Source of the DNA: Pseudarthrobacter oxydans
GTDB taxonomy: Bacteria > Actinomycetota > Actinomycetes > Actinomycetales > Micrococcaceae
DNA length: 64,000 nucleotides
Assembly: GCF_034258515.1 (NCBI RefSeq)
Contig: NZ_CP139438.1
Location: forward strand, 2,480,001 to 2,544,000
Reading direction: 5' to 3'
The notes under the pieces were generated by a model. The model made no database searches, was not told the DNA's origin, and saw only the letters and a program-made list of their open reading frames with translations. This document shows, piece after piece, positions 9,372 to 17,958 of the stretch; the stretch's first letter is position 1; the number at the start of each line of letters is the position of its first letter. A program made the position numbers and the translations under genes.

Positions 9372-9926
9372 ATGCCTACACGTGTTCATGAGTTCGACTG
9401 GCCTGATCGGGTCGTCGTTGGCACCATTGGCCTTCCGGGGGCACGAACGTTCTACCTGCAGGTGCGGGCAGGGACTCAGATCGTGAGTATCGCCATGGAG
9501 AAACAGCAGTCGGCCCTGCTTGCGGAGAAGATCGACGAAATCCTCGACCAGCTTCTCAACATCGAGGGCAACCCCCACAGCGTTCCCACCAGCACTCCCG
9601 TTGAACTGGTTGACAATGACCAGCTCGAGGCCGTTCAGGAGCAGTTCCGGACGGGCGCCATGAGTTTGGGCTGGGACCCGACGACGGCGCAGGTCGTGAT
9701 CGAGGCCTACCCGATCACCGATGTCGACGCTGATAACGACGACGAATTGCTTGATGAGGATGACGCCGACGTGCCCGAAATGCTACTGGTGCGGATGCCG
9801 GTTGGCACCGCCCGCGCATTTGCCAAGCGCACGCGGGAGGTTGTGGGCGCCGGGCGTCCTGCGTGCCCGCTCTGCGGTTACCCCGTAGACGCGGACGGGC
9901 ATGTCTGCACTTTGCCCGAGGCCTGA
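9372..9926 (+). CDS. DUF3090 family protein
   Basis: The 184-residue protein has a conserved N-terminal half ('VVGTIGLPGARTFYLQVRAG') and an acidic linker. Its C-terminal rubredoxin-like knuckle has two visible cysteines in 'CPLCGYP' (about residues 165-171) and one in 'GHVCTLP'. A TAGAAT -10-like box ends six bases before the ATG, so the mRNA may be leaderless. Its stop overlaps the next start (TGATG). The function is unknown; membership in the actinobacterial phosphatase - DUF3090 - SCO1664 trio is the main clue. Confidence 0.88.
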   Translation: MPTRVHEFDWPDRVVVGTIGLPGARTFYLQVRAGTQIVSIAMEKQQSALLAEKIDEILDQLLNIEGNPHSVPTSTPVELVDNDQLEAVQEQFRTGAMSLGWDPTTAQVVIEAYPITDVDADNDDELLDEDDADVPEMLLVRMPVGTARAFAKRTREVVGAGRPACPLCGYPVDADGHVCTLPEA

Positions 9927-10693
9927 TGCCGGCGCCTGACCTGGTGACGGCCGAACTGACGCTCACCGGGCGCATTACGACGGCGTCGAACGCCACCTTC
10001 GTGGGCAGCATCGGCAACACGACAGTTGTCTATAAGCCCATAGCCGGGGAGAAACCGCTGTGGGATTTTCCCGACGGCGTCCTTGCCCACCGGGAGGTTG
10101 CCGCCTACCTGGTCTCGGAGGTCCTCGGCTGGAACGTGGTGCCTCGCACCTGGCTGCGCGATGGCCCGTTCGGCGAAGGGATGGTGCAGCTGTGGCAGGA
10201 GACAGACGCCGGCCAGAACGCCGTGGACCTCATTGCGTCGGACGACGTACCGGAGGTCGGTTGGAAACACGTCCTTGAGGGGCAGGATGAGAACGGACGG
10301 ATGGTCGCCCTCATCCATGAGGACTCTCCGGCGCTCAGACGCATGGCGGTGTTCGACGTCGTCGTAAACAATGCCGACCGCAAAGGCGACCACATCCTTG
10401 CCATGGCGGGCGGCCACCGGCACGGCGTGGACCACGGGCTTACCTTTCACCGTGACAACAAGCTGCGCACGGTGCTGTGGGGGTGGCTGGGAGATGCCCT
10501 GACCGTCGAGGAACTTGAGGGCATCGACCGTGTCAGCGAAGGACTGGACGGTGAGCTGGGCCGAAACCTGGCGGACCTGCTCAGCGCCGAAGAAGTCGCC
10601 TCGCTCGCCGCGCGCTGCGCCCGGTTACGCTCGGCGGGTAGGTTCCCGGCTCCGAGCGGTGAGATGTCGGCGGTGCCCTGGCCGCTGTTCTGA
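9926..10693 (+). CDS. SCO1664 family protein, PI3/PI4-kinase-like fold
   Basis: The 255-residue protein starts at the ATG sharing one base with the previous stop. Upstream in-frame starts would overlap DUF3090 by 60 bases and add a non-conserved arginine-rich stretch. Motifs recall a distant phosphatidylinositol-kinase fold: 'VYKPIAGEKPLWDFP' (putative ATP lysine, about residue 35), 'VFDVVVNNADRKGDH' (catalytic-loop-like, about residues 143-157) and 'HGVDHGLTF' (metal site). The family was described from Streptomyces SCO1664. The substrate is unknown, and translational coupling suggests it works with DUF3090. Confidence 0.88.
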   Translation: MPAPDLVTAELTLTGRITTASNATFVGSIGNTTVVYKPIAGEKPLWDFPDGVLAHREVAAYLVSEVLGWNVVPRTWLRDGPFGEGMVQLWQETDAGQNAVDLIASDDVPEVGWKHVLEGQDENGRMVALIHEDSPALRRMAVFDVVVNNADRKGDHILAMAGGHRHGVDHGLTFHRDNKLRTVLWGWLGDALTVEELEGIDRVSEGLDGELGRNLADLLSAEEVASLAARCARLRSAGRFPAPSGEMSAVPWPLF

Positions 10694-10762
10694 GGGAATC
10701 ACGCTACGGGCTTCGCAAACTGGTGCACAAAAAATGTCACACCCTCCTTCAATAATGGCTAC

Positions 10763-12301
10763 ATGGCAAGCGAAGCGGTGGAAAAGGCTTTTGGGGCGAT
10801 CGACGACGCGATTGCCATAATTCGCGCCGAAGTCGCCCGGCCCCATTGCGGGCCGGCGTCGGACACCGACCCTCTGGCCGCCGTGGCTGATGAGTGCTTG
10901 GACGTCCTTGCCGGGAGCGCACGGGCTGAGGCCCAAATCGCGGGATTGAAGGCGGAGGCAGCGGCCACCTATGCGGACTCGGCGCGGGCGGCAGCGCCTC
11001 TGGACATGCCGGTCCAGGCCCAGGAAATGGCGATAGCGGCCGAGGTGGGCTGCGTCCTGGCCATCGGCGATCGGGCCGCAGGCATGCTGCTGGTACAATC
11101 CCATGCTCTGGCTACGTCCCTACCCCGGACCCTGTCAGCCCTGCAGGCGGGAACCGTTTCGTGGCAACACGCCAAGGTAATGGTGGACGAAACCGCCACC
11201 CTCGACCGCGACGCAGCGCGGGCACTTGAAGCCCACTTCCTCGGGGATGATGCGGCCACTCCTGCCCGCGGCTGTCCGGCCGGCGAGATGCCCGCCTTCA
11301 GGTTCCGGCGGAAGGCCAGGACCTGGCGCGAACGGCACCACCCCGACAGCATCGAAAAACGCCATGCTAAAGGAGTGCAGGACAGATGCCTGGAATACAC
11401 CCCGGAGCAGGACGGCATGGCGCGGGTGTCTGCCTACCTGCCGGCGGACCAGGGGGCTGCGATCTGGAACCGCATTACCGCCATCGCCCGGGGCCTGCAG
11501 GGGCCTAACGACGCCCGGACGCTCACCCAGTTGCGGGCAGACGTATTCGCAACGGCAGCCCTGCGCAGCGACAACGGCTGCACCCGCTGCAGCAACGGCG
11601 TCAGCGCCGCGACCGGGGCTGGGCCGGATGCAGGGGCCAGCGGTCTTGCCGATGTACCTACGCCCCGGGCCGAAATCCTGGTTACCGTTCCTGTCTTCTC
11701 CCTGCTCGGGGCGACGGAGGAGCCGGCCATGCTCGACGGGTTTGGACCCATTCCTGCCTCCATGGCACGGAATCTGGTGGCCAACGGAGCGGACTCGTTC
11801 CACCGGGTGCTCGTGGATCCACGGGACGGGGCACCCCTGGAAATCGGCCGCACCAGTTACCGGCTCACGAAGGCCATGCGGAACTGGCTACGGATGCGCG
11901 ACGGCAAATGCCCGTTCCCAGGGTGCAGCAACCATTCCCTGGACAACGAGGCAGACCACCTCCTGGCCTGGCATCACGGCGGAACCACCGGGATCAGCAA
12001 CCTGGGACAGCCCTGTCCACGGCACCACAGACTCAAACACGCCAGCGGCTGGAGACCGACGCCGGCAACAAAAAATGAGCCGCCCGGCTGGGTCTCACCA
12101 TCAGGACGGAACTACAAAAGCGAACACCAGGACTGGGAGCCGCCCCACTGGCCGCGCACGCTCGCGCCGGAAGCCGGCGAATGGAAACCACAACGGCCCT
12201 ACCCGCCTATGCCCACCGCCCTGGGCGGGACCGCGGACTACCTTAAGGTACCGCCGTCTGCCGCAGAACAGTTCCTGCGCGCCTACCTCGATGCCAACTA
12301 A
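10763..12301 (+). CDS. DUF222 / HNH endonuclease-signature protein (13E12-repeat type)
   Basis: The 512-residue protein has an N-terminal helical DUF222 domain (about residues 30-330) followed by an HNH fold. The fold is seen as 'LRMRDGKCPFPGCSNHSLD', then 'EADHLLAWHHGG' and 'CPRHHRLKH' (about residues 373-432), with paired cysteines and the ADH/H-N-H residues. Such proteins occur in many copies in Arthrobacter and mycobacteria and are often linked to mobile DNA; their real activity is not settled. The tail (430-512) is proline/tryptophan-rich. It marks the last clearly chromosomal gene before the accessory island. Confidence 0.92.
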   Translation: MASEAVEKAFGAIDDAIAIIRAEVARPHCGPASDTDPLAAVADECLDVLAGSARAEAQIAGLKAEAAATYADSARAAAPLDMPVQAQEMAIAAEVGCVLAIGDRAAGMLLVQSHALATSLPRTLSALQAGTVSWQHAKVMVDETATLDRDAARALEAHFLGDDAATPARGCPAGEMPAFRFRRKARTWRERHHPDSIEKRHAKGVQDRCLEYTPEQDGMARVSAYLPADQGAAIWNRITAIARGLQGPNDARTLTQLRADVFATAALRSDNGCTRCSNGVSAATGAGPDAGASGLADVPTPRAEILVTVPVFSLLGATEEPAMLDGFGPIPASMARNLVANGADSFHRVLVDPRDGAPLEIGRTSYRLTKAMRNWLRMRDGKCPFPGCSNHSLDNEADHLLAWHHGGTTGISNLGQPCPRHHRLKHASGWRPTPATKNEPPGWVSPSGRNYKSEHQDWEPPHWPRTLAPEAGEWKPQRPYPPMPTALGGTADYLKVPPSAAEQFLRAYLDAN

Positions 12302-12647
12302 CTGCCGGCAAAGCACAAGGGACCACGCACAAATCGTGCGGAGTTGTGAGATTCCGATCTACTTGACCCATTCCTCATAGCTGACCCCATTATTTCCGCA
12401 AGTGTTCCTAGGACTCGTGATGGCGACGTTCCACCCTAGTTGACCTTTTCTGCTGCACGGCAGCAAACTATCGCGTAGGCCCGCTGCTGGGCGGCCACCC
12501 AGAATGGGGTGCGCACCGGCGACCGGACCACGGATCGGCACGCAGATGGGCCGCACCCTTGCCTAGGCCGATGTGCCCGAGCCCTACCCGCGGCTGCACC
12601 CAATGTCGGAACAAGGTTCAATCCGAAGTCGTCTAGTCAACTGCGAT
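12302..12647. other. Intergenic stretch at the left edge of the island
   Basis: No gene is supported in these 346 bases. Two direct TGACCC(C)ATT copies lie near 12365 and 12382, and an inverted copy of CCCCATT lies near 12503. They may be remnants of a mobile element but are too short to classify. Confidence 0.4.
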
Positions 12648-13334
12648 TCATTCATCTGCCAATAGACGCGCGACTGGCTGCCCCGCGTTTCCCTTCCAGC
12701 GGGTCCCCCATACATCGGTGAAAGCGAAGTTGACCACGTCAAAACCATCGAGTGATCCTCGTTTAGCAATGCATTGTGAGCTGCTTCCATCCGCAGATCC
12801 TCCCGGAAGAACATTACCCATAGAAAATTGCTTATGCTGCCCGCTCGCTTCTCCCGATACGGCAAGATGCGGAACGAAGACGATTAGTTGAAATATGGGG
12901 AAGGGGCCGGCGTTCTGGACAGTCCACTGAAATCTTGTTGTCCAACTTTTTGATGGCGGCTGATCAGTCGAACCAGTTACCGGATCATCGTCCGGAGTGG
13001 AGGAGGCTGTCGATACAACTGCCACTGCTTGGGCGTGTCGAAGGCGCTCGACCTGTTCTTGCTCATACCTTAGTCGCTGGTCGTTTTTGAAGGTGAAAAC
13101 GGCCCAGGCGAACCCAAGGCCCGTTACAATGACGCCCGCCCACGTACCCATGGCATCCCAGGCCGGACCGGCTGGTCGGGCCCCCGAGATCCACCCAATT
13201 GTCGTGAAAAGGAAGAGACCGAAGAGCACCAAGGAAATGACGACAAGAGTTTTCCTTTCAGGATCCCAGCCGCGGAGTCTGGCCCGCCACTCATGGACAA
13301 TGGAATTTCCAGAATCTGGCGTGCGATGACTCAA
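12648..13334 (-). CDS. Small membrane protein of unknown function
   Basis: I do not recognise this 228-residue protein. Two hydrophobic segments (about residues 29-50 and 62-82) are followed by a short charged coiled stretch ('RLRYEQEQVERLRHAQ') and a soluble C-terminal domain of about 120 residues. The start is a TTG, chosen because AGGAG lies 10 bases upstream and the alternatives lack one. It lies 366 bases downstream of, and in the same direction as, the Hsp70 operon, so co-expression by read-through is possible but not shown. Base composition is lower in GC than region 1. Confidence 0.65.
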   Translation of the reverse strand: MSHRTPDSGNSIVHEWRARLRGWDPERKTLVVISLVLFGLFLFTTIGWISGARPAGPAWDAMGTWAGVIVTGLGFAWAVFTFKNDQRLRYEQEQVERLRHAQAVAVVSTASSTPDDDPVTGSTDQPPSKSWTTRFQWTVQNAGPFPIFQLIVFVPHLAVSGEASGQHKQFSMGNVLPGGSADGSSSQCIAKRGSLDGFDVVNFAFTDVWGTRWKGNAGQPVARLLADE

Positions 13335-13700
13335 TGAAAAGAAACTCCTTCAAAAATTCGACAAGCAAACCTGGTGTTTACTACATAATGGCAGGCTCTA
13401 GGCCAACTGGTGGGCTCTTGGGACTAGACGTCGCCGTGACTCCATACACGCGCTATGCACCGGTATCTACATCTGCAATGCTCAAATACAAACCCCTAGA
13501 CCATATCCGGCCTGTGAGGTGGGCATCGTACAGCGACTTTGAACGACTGACTTACTTGGTCTCAAGGAGCACCCCTGATGTAGTTTCCACTGAGTCAGTA
13601 GCCGCTCGGAGCTGGCAAATACTCGTCCGTCCGTTACCCGGATGCGATTTCATTAAGTCAGACGCGGCAGCTGTTTTGCAGGCTGGCCGGGGGTCCTTTT
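13335..13700. other. AT-richer intergenic gap after the Hsp70 operon
   Basis: No convincing gene is present. A plus-strand reading frame starts at 13334 but begins inside the ribosome site of the minus-strand membrane-protein gene and has no codon pattern typical of this genome. It may hold the promoter of the membrane-protein gene. Confidence 0.5.
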
Positions 13701-15044
13701 TCAAATCGAGCGAAGTCGCTCAAGGTGGCGGCGCTGTTCCTTGTCGTCCTGCTTGACGTGAACACTGACCAGGACCTGGGCACCATCAGGCTTGTAGTAA
13801 ATGCGGCCCATGTCCTCGCTGCCAGCAACGCCCGTTGCAAGCTTGGAGACTTCTCGCCAGCCACGTAGGCCTTCGAGGTCTTTCCCCACGTTCTCGCCCA
13901 TATCGATCTGCACCAGCGAACGCAGCAGCGACGCGGGTGCGTCGAGGTTGGCCAGTACCTCCATGCTGTCCAGAACGAAGGTAAGCCGCGAAAAGGCCGT
14001 GTCAAGAAAGCCCAGCACGCCTCGGCGAGGCGCTACAGGAGCGGCAGCAGCGCGGCGCCGCTCTCGTTCCTGGTGCCCTACCTCTTCGAGCCTCTCGCGT
14101 AGGCCTAGCACCATTGCTTCCAAGGACAAGACCCGTGCATCGCCTTGCTCTGCCTGCGCCCGTAAGCTCCCGACGCTGCTGTAGAGTTCGGCGTTCTCAG
14201 CCAGTGCGAATTCAAGAAGTTCCTCGGTCTCTGTCTGCTTGACCAAGAACGCCCTGGTGTCAAAGGGTTGCTCCGGCGCACGGCCCAGCTCGGCGATCTG
14301 ACCGAGCAGAGACTTTTGGTGTTCCAAAGCGCGATTCAACTCGCTGGCGAGTTTGGACTCCCGGTCAGTCGCTGCCGCGAGCCGCTGGCGCAGAAGTGTA
14401 ACCTGGCTCTCCGACCCATCGAGACGCTCCCTGAGTTCGACAGTCTGATCCAGCAGTTGCTCGACCTGGGCTGCAAGGTCCTCGAAGCGAGTATCTGTTT
14501 GAGTCGGCGAAGGTTCAACCACCAAGTCAGCCGATACGGGCGAGAACACCGCCGCAACGCGAGACAGGGCGTCGGTGTGAGTGCCCTTTACGCGGAGGCG
14601 AGCGAACCAGTCGTAGAACTTGCCATCTGCGGCAGTGCGGTGACTGACATCCCACCGCTGAACTGAGAGGCCTCCCGCCTCCAGTGCAGCGACGACTTCA
14701 GCCGCAAGCCGCTCTGAGGCGTTGAAGACGACGTAGTGGCCGAACCTGGTCGTTTCAACGTTCCACTCGTCGGGAAACTCTATGAACGACTGCTGCGCTA
14801 AGGCATTATCGGCCTTCCGCGCAAACGGCACACTAGCGCCCGCCAAGAGAAAGCGATTACAGTCCTCGATTTCCCAAGATGGTCCAGCCATGTCGATGAC
14901 ATTGTCGGCAAAGAGCGGGAAAACCGCGCCAGCATAAACGATGCCAGCGTACCCGTCCGGCGTCAGCCGAACTGGCCGTCGAACGGATTCCTCAACTACA
15001 GACGCGCCATCCACCACCCGGACAACAACCTGTTGTGACGCCAT
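13701..15044 (-). CDS. Coiled-coil protein with RelE-like C-terminal tail; fourth gene of Hsp70 operon
   Basis: This 447-residue protein is of unknown function. Residues about 5-165 form a mixed alpha/beta N-terminal part. Residues 175-345 are a long heptad-rich coiled coil ('LAAQVEQLLDQTVELRERLDG' region onward). The last 80 residues ('GLRGWREVSKLATG', 'DMGRIYYKPDGAQVLVSVH', 'KQDDKEQRRHLERLR') recall the RelE/ParE toxin barrel, including the basic tail; this is my reading by eye. The ATG at 15044 follows the Hsp70 stop by two bases and has a GGTGG ribosome site; a GTG at 15065 would overlap it. Tight coupling suggests it acts with the Hsp70. Confidence 0.75.
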   Translation of the reverse strand: MASQQVVVRVVDGASVVEESVRRPVRLTPDGYAGIVYAGAVFPLFADNVIDMAGPSWEIEDCNRFLLAGASVPFARKADNALAQQSFIEFPDEWNVETTRFGHYVVFNASERLAAEVVAALEAGGLSVQRWDVSHRTAADGKFYDWFARLRVKGTHTDALSRVAAVFSPVSADLVVEPSPTQTDTRFEDLAAQVEQLLDQTVELRERLDGSESQVTLLRQRLAAATDRESKLASELNRALEHQKSLLGQIAELGRAPEQPFDTRAFLVKQTETEELLEFALAENAELYSSVGSLRAQAEQGDARVLSLEAMVLGLRERLEEVGHQERERRRAAAAPVAPRRGVLGFLDTAFSRLTFVLDSMEVLANLDAPASLLRSLVQIDMGENVGKDLEGLRGWREVSKLATGVAGSEDMGRIYYKPDGAQVLVSVHVKQDDKEQRRHLERLRSI

Positions 15045-15046
15045 CG

Positions 15047-16813
15047 TCAAGCCACCGAGGCACACCTACACGCCGGGTCGCCCCACTGGCGTTTACAGAC
15101 CGCGCATGGCTGGTAGTAGAGATGCTCAAGGATTTGCTCGTCGGTGGCCTGGTCTGGCCCAGGAAGCCTCGAGAACGCCCAGCGCTTGTGCTGATATAGC
15201 ACGTCCCCGGGGACAAGGCGGGTGTCCTCCCGGTCAGCTACGTTCGCACGGACAACGAGTCCGCCGATCGGCACCCAAACGTCAGCATCAGTAACATCAA
15301 GATCCCGTAGGTCGCTGCTCCCCGGAAGACCTATGCCGAACTCCAGATCAAAGTAAGAGGCACTCGCCCGGTCAGCTCGCCTGCTGGACGTTGCGCTGAC
15401 AGACAAAATCAGATTGTCGTCGACCTCAACGTCAAGTTCTAGACGCTCGACCAATGGTGGCGCCGTCTTGTCCACAGCGACGGCTACCATGCCGATCGAT
15501 GTCCGCGGGTCACTCGCTTGCGGCTGCTCGGAGAGCTCGGAGGGTGCCACGATGGCGAACTTCGCGACACCATCAGTCGGGTCCGTGCAGTACAGGTGGA
15601 ATCGGTCACGACATATTTCGCCATTGCTCGGCATGGCCGTTCCGGCCCGCAGAAGGGGAAGCCTCAAGCCCCGTGCCATCTCCAGTTCAATTTGCTTTGC
15701 TAGCACCAAGCGCTGTGCGTCGTGCGCGATCCAAGCTGCTCCCTGAGAAACTAGCGTTGCGCTGTTCTCTGGAATAAGAACGCGCTCGGGCCCGAACATT
15801 TCGTGCAGTCGGCCGCGGATGCTCGGCATAGCAGCCATACCGCCAGCCACGAGGCAAAGCGAGATCTGGGCTGGCGCCATGTCGACACTCTCTAGAAGCG
15901 ACTCGATCTCACGAATGCCAGCGGCCACAAGCGGTCGCGTGATTCCGTCCAGCTCCTGCCGGCTCAGGGAATACTCTAGGGTAGTGCCTGACTCCGCAAA
16001 GTAGCTCGCATGATAAATCGTGACGCTTGGCCGGTCTGAGAGCTCGATCTTGCTGCTTTCCGCTTCTTGCAGCAGGCTTAGGCGCGCGTCGCGAGTCGGA
16101 TGATCGAACCCGGAAATTCCATGCTTGTTCGAAAACCTCGCGACCACCTCGTCACGGATTACTCGGTCAAATTTGTCTCCGCCTACCTGGTCGGTACCAC
16201 CGTTGCGGAGTTGAAGGATGCGGCCTGGCTCTATGCGGCAGAGTGTAAGGTCCAATGTTCCGCCACCCCAGTCCACAACGAGGACGTTGCGTTTCATGAG
16301 CCTGCGGATCTCGGCCTGAGGGTCCGTCGCCCCGCGCAGGTGGCCGTATAAGGCGGCGAGCGGTTCGTGTACAAACTGGGTCACCGAAATTTCCGACTGG
16401 GCGAAAGCCTCCCGAAGAGCCGCGCGCCGCGGTCCGTTCATGTTCACAGGGATGGTGACCACGGCGCGGTCCAACTCTCCCAGCACCTTACGATGACCGC
16501 TCCGGCGCGACTCCGTCCGAACGTGCCGGATGACATCCGCAACGATGTCAATCGGGCTGCGCTCGACCCCACCAACGCTGACGATCTCCTGTCCTAGAAG
16601 GAACTTCGGCGAGCGTACGGTGTTGCCGTACACCCCAAGCCCGACTTCCTCTAATGCATGTCGCGCCTCGCGCCCGACGATAACGTCCTCGCCTTCATAG
16701 CGGACAACGGAAGCGTGGGGCAGGCCTTCCGCATCAAGAACGTCGACGACTCGGTCGCCTGCCACCACAGAAACCAAGCTGTTGGTGGTGCCGAAGTCGA
16801 AACCTACCGTCAT
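15047..16813 (-). CDS. Hsp70-family ATPase (DnaK-like) with C-terminal cysteine cluster
   Basis: The 588-residue protein has a full actin/Hsp70 nucleotide-binding domain: phosphate loop 1 'GFDFGTTNS' (residues 4-12), 'VVTIPVNMNGPRRAALREA' with 'FVHEPLAALYG', phosphate loop 2 'VVDWGGGTLDLT' and adenosine motif 'LVAGGMAAMPSIRG'. A short beta-rich region (about 440-520) replaces the usual substrate-binding half, and no long lid is seen. It ends with C570, C573, C582 and C584, a probable zinc site absent from housekeeping DnaK. The start overlaps the preceding stop by four bases (ATGA). It is an accessory Hsp70, not the housekeeping chaperone, since no dnaJ or canonical grpE is next to it. Confidence 0.88.
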   Translation of the reverse strand: MTVGFDFGTTNSLVSVVAGDRVVDVLDAEGLPHASVVRYEGEDVIVGREARHALEEVGLGVYGNTVRSPKFLLGQEIVSVGGVERSPIDIVADVIRHVRTESRRSGHRKVLGELDRAVVTIPVNMNGPRRAALREAFAQSEISVTQFVHEPLAALYGHLRGATDPQAEIRRLMKRNVLVVDWGGGTLDLTLCRIEPGRILQLRNGGTDQVGGDKFDRVIRDEVVARFSNKHGISGFDHPTRDARLSLLQEAESSKIELSDRPSVTIYHASYFAESGTTLEYSLSRQELDGITRPLVAAGIREIESLLESVDMAPAQISLCLVAGGMAAMPSIRGRLHEMFGPERVLIPENSATLVSQGAAWIAHDAQRLVLAKQIELEMARGLRLPLLRAGTAMPSNGEICRDRFHLYCTDPTDGVAKFAIVAPSELSEQPQASDPRTSIGMVAVAVDKTAPPLVERLELDVEVDDNLILSVSATSSRRADRASASYFDLEFGIGLPGSSDLRDLDVTDADVWVPIGGLVVRANVADREDTRLVPGDVLYQHKRWAFSRLPGPDQATDEQILEHLYYQPCAVCKRQWGDPACRCASVA

Positions 16814-17955
16814 TGCCTTCCTTCCTCCAGGTCCTTAAGTCGCGCAATCTCGCTATCAATGGCACTCATTGCCCGGTCAACGAACTCGTCAGCGACGTTT
16901 GCGCTGCCATTACGAAGCGCATGAAGTCCTTTGCTCAAAAGCTCGGCCTGCCTTGTCAATCGTCGAATCACTTGCGTTCGGAGCGCCTCGTAGTCATCAA
17001 CGTGGTGGCTCTGATCCACGACCCTGTTGCTCTGCTCTGCCGAAAGTCGTCGTTTCAAAGTCTCGGCCTCTGCACCCAGCTCAGCAGTGCGAGCGATCGC
17101 ATCCTCAAGCTCAGCAGACAGCCGCTTGGCGGAAGCCTCAGCCGTTACAGCACGGAGCTCCTCCCGTCGGGCTTGAGCAAGCGCCTTCTCGGTCGCCATC
17201 GTCGACTCTTGGAGACGAACCTCCGAGTGCCTCGATAGTTGACTAAGCGCATCGCTGTTCTTTGCAGTTGCCAGGAGCGCGGCGACCCTAGGGACGCTTC
17301 GGTCCCTAGGGGCGTTCCAAATCCAAGCGGCCATATCCCCAATGAACTGGTCCGCTGTCCAGTGATCGTGGAGGACGCGGAAGAGTCCGAAGGCCGTGAC
17401 AGCGTTCACACGCAACCGCTCCCGGGCGCCTTCATTGAAGTCTGACGCCGTGTGAAGGCCTAGCGTATCGAACGTGATTCGCTTGGCCGCTTCATTCATT
17501 TCTTGGGCAGTCAATACCGGACTGCCCGGCACACCAGTCAACCGTTCAAGTCGATTCTCGAAGACTTTGTGACTCGCAAACGCCACCAAAACTAAGTCTA
17601 GGATGCGGCGACGAACAGGCAACTCCGGACCAAGCTCCGCCACGGCCGCCAATAAGCTGGGCGGCACCGCAAGACATGGGTCGCCAACCGCCAAACGTCG
17701 CACAGCATCGGTCTCGGCTTGCGCTGCGTCTGGTTGCAGTGAAAGTTCGCGCAAATCTCTCCGCGCAAGGTTTAACTTGCGTCCCTCTTCGCCATACGCG
17801 AACTCAATGAGGGCAAGGATGGACTTTGGCCGCTCCTTCTTCTTAGCCCCTTCCTGATTGCCCAGCTGTCCATTGATGGGGTTGGACTCCTGTCTCAGGG
17901 TCACATCAGTGCTTTTGTCGGAAGCTACCGCATTCGGTCCCGCGTCTGATGTCAC
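16810..17955 (-). CDS. Coiled-coil protein, possible Hsp70 partner; second gene of Hsp70 operon
   Basis: I do not recognise this 381-residue protein by family. A disordered N terminus (1-40) leads to an alpha-helical domain (about 40-235, with 'AAKRITFDTLGLHTASDF' and 'HDHWTADQFIGDMAAWIWN'), then a long coiled coil (about 240-375). Nucleotide-exchange factors such as GrpE are also coiled coils, so a co-chaperone role is conceivable, but no GrpE beta domain is visible. Its start lies three bases after the upstream stop, and its own stop overlaps the Hsp70 start by four bases, which argues for a shared complex. Confidence 0.75.
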   Translation of the reverse strand: MTSDAGPNAVASDKSTDVTLRQESNPINGQLGNQEGAKKKERPKSILALIEFAYGEEGRKLNLARRDLRELSLQPDAAQAETDAVRRLAVGDPCLAVPPSLLAAVAELGPELPVRRRILDLVLVAFASHKVFENRLERLTGVPGSPVLTAQEMNEAAKRITFDTLGLHTASDFNEGARERLRVNAVTAFGLFRVLHDHWTADQFIGDMAAWIWNAPRDRSVPRVAALLATAKNSDALSQLSRHSEVRLQESTMATEKALAQARREELRAVTAEASAKRLSAELEDAIARTAELGAEAETLKRRLSAEQSNRVVDQSHHVDDYEALRTQVIRRLTRQAELLSKGLHALRNGSANVADEFVDRAMSAIDSEIARLKDLEEGRQ

Positions 17956-17958
17956 TTT

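Noticed and set aside
12364..12510. TGACCC(C)ATT direct repeats and an inverted CCCCATT copy as a possible left end of the Tn7-like element
   Set aside because: No matching sequence was found near the tnsA side, so there is no support for an end here.
13334..13756. Plus-strand open frame of 140 codons
   Set aside because: It begins within the start/ribosome-site area of the minus-strand membrane-protein gene, runs into the 3' end of the Hsp70-operon gene and shows no domain or codon bias.
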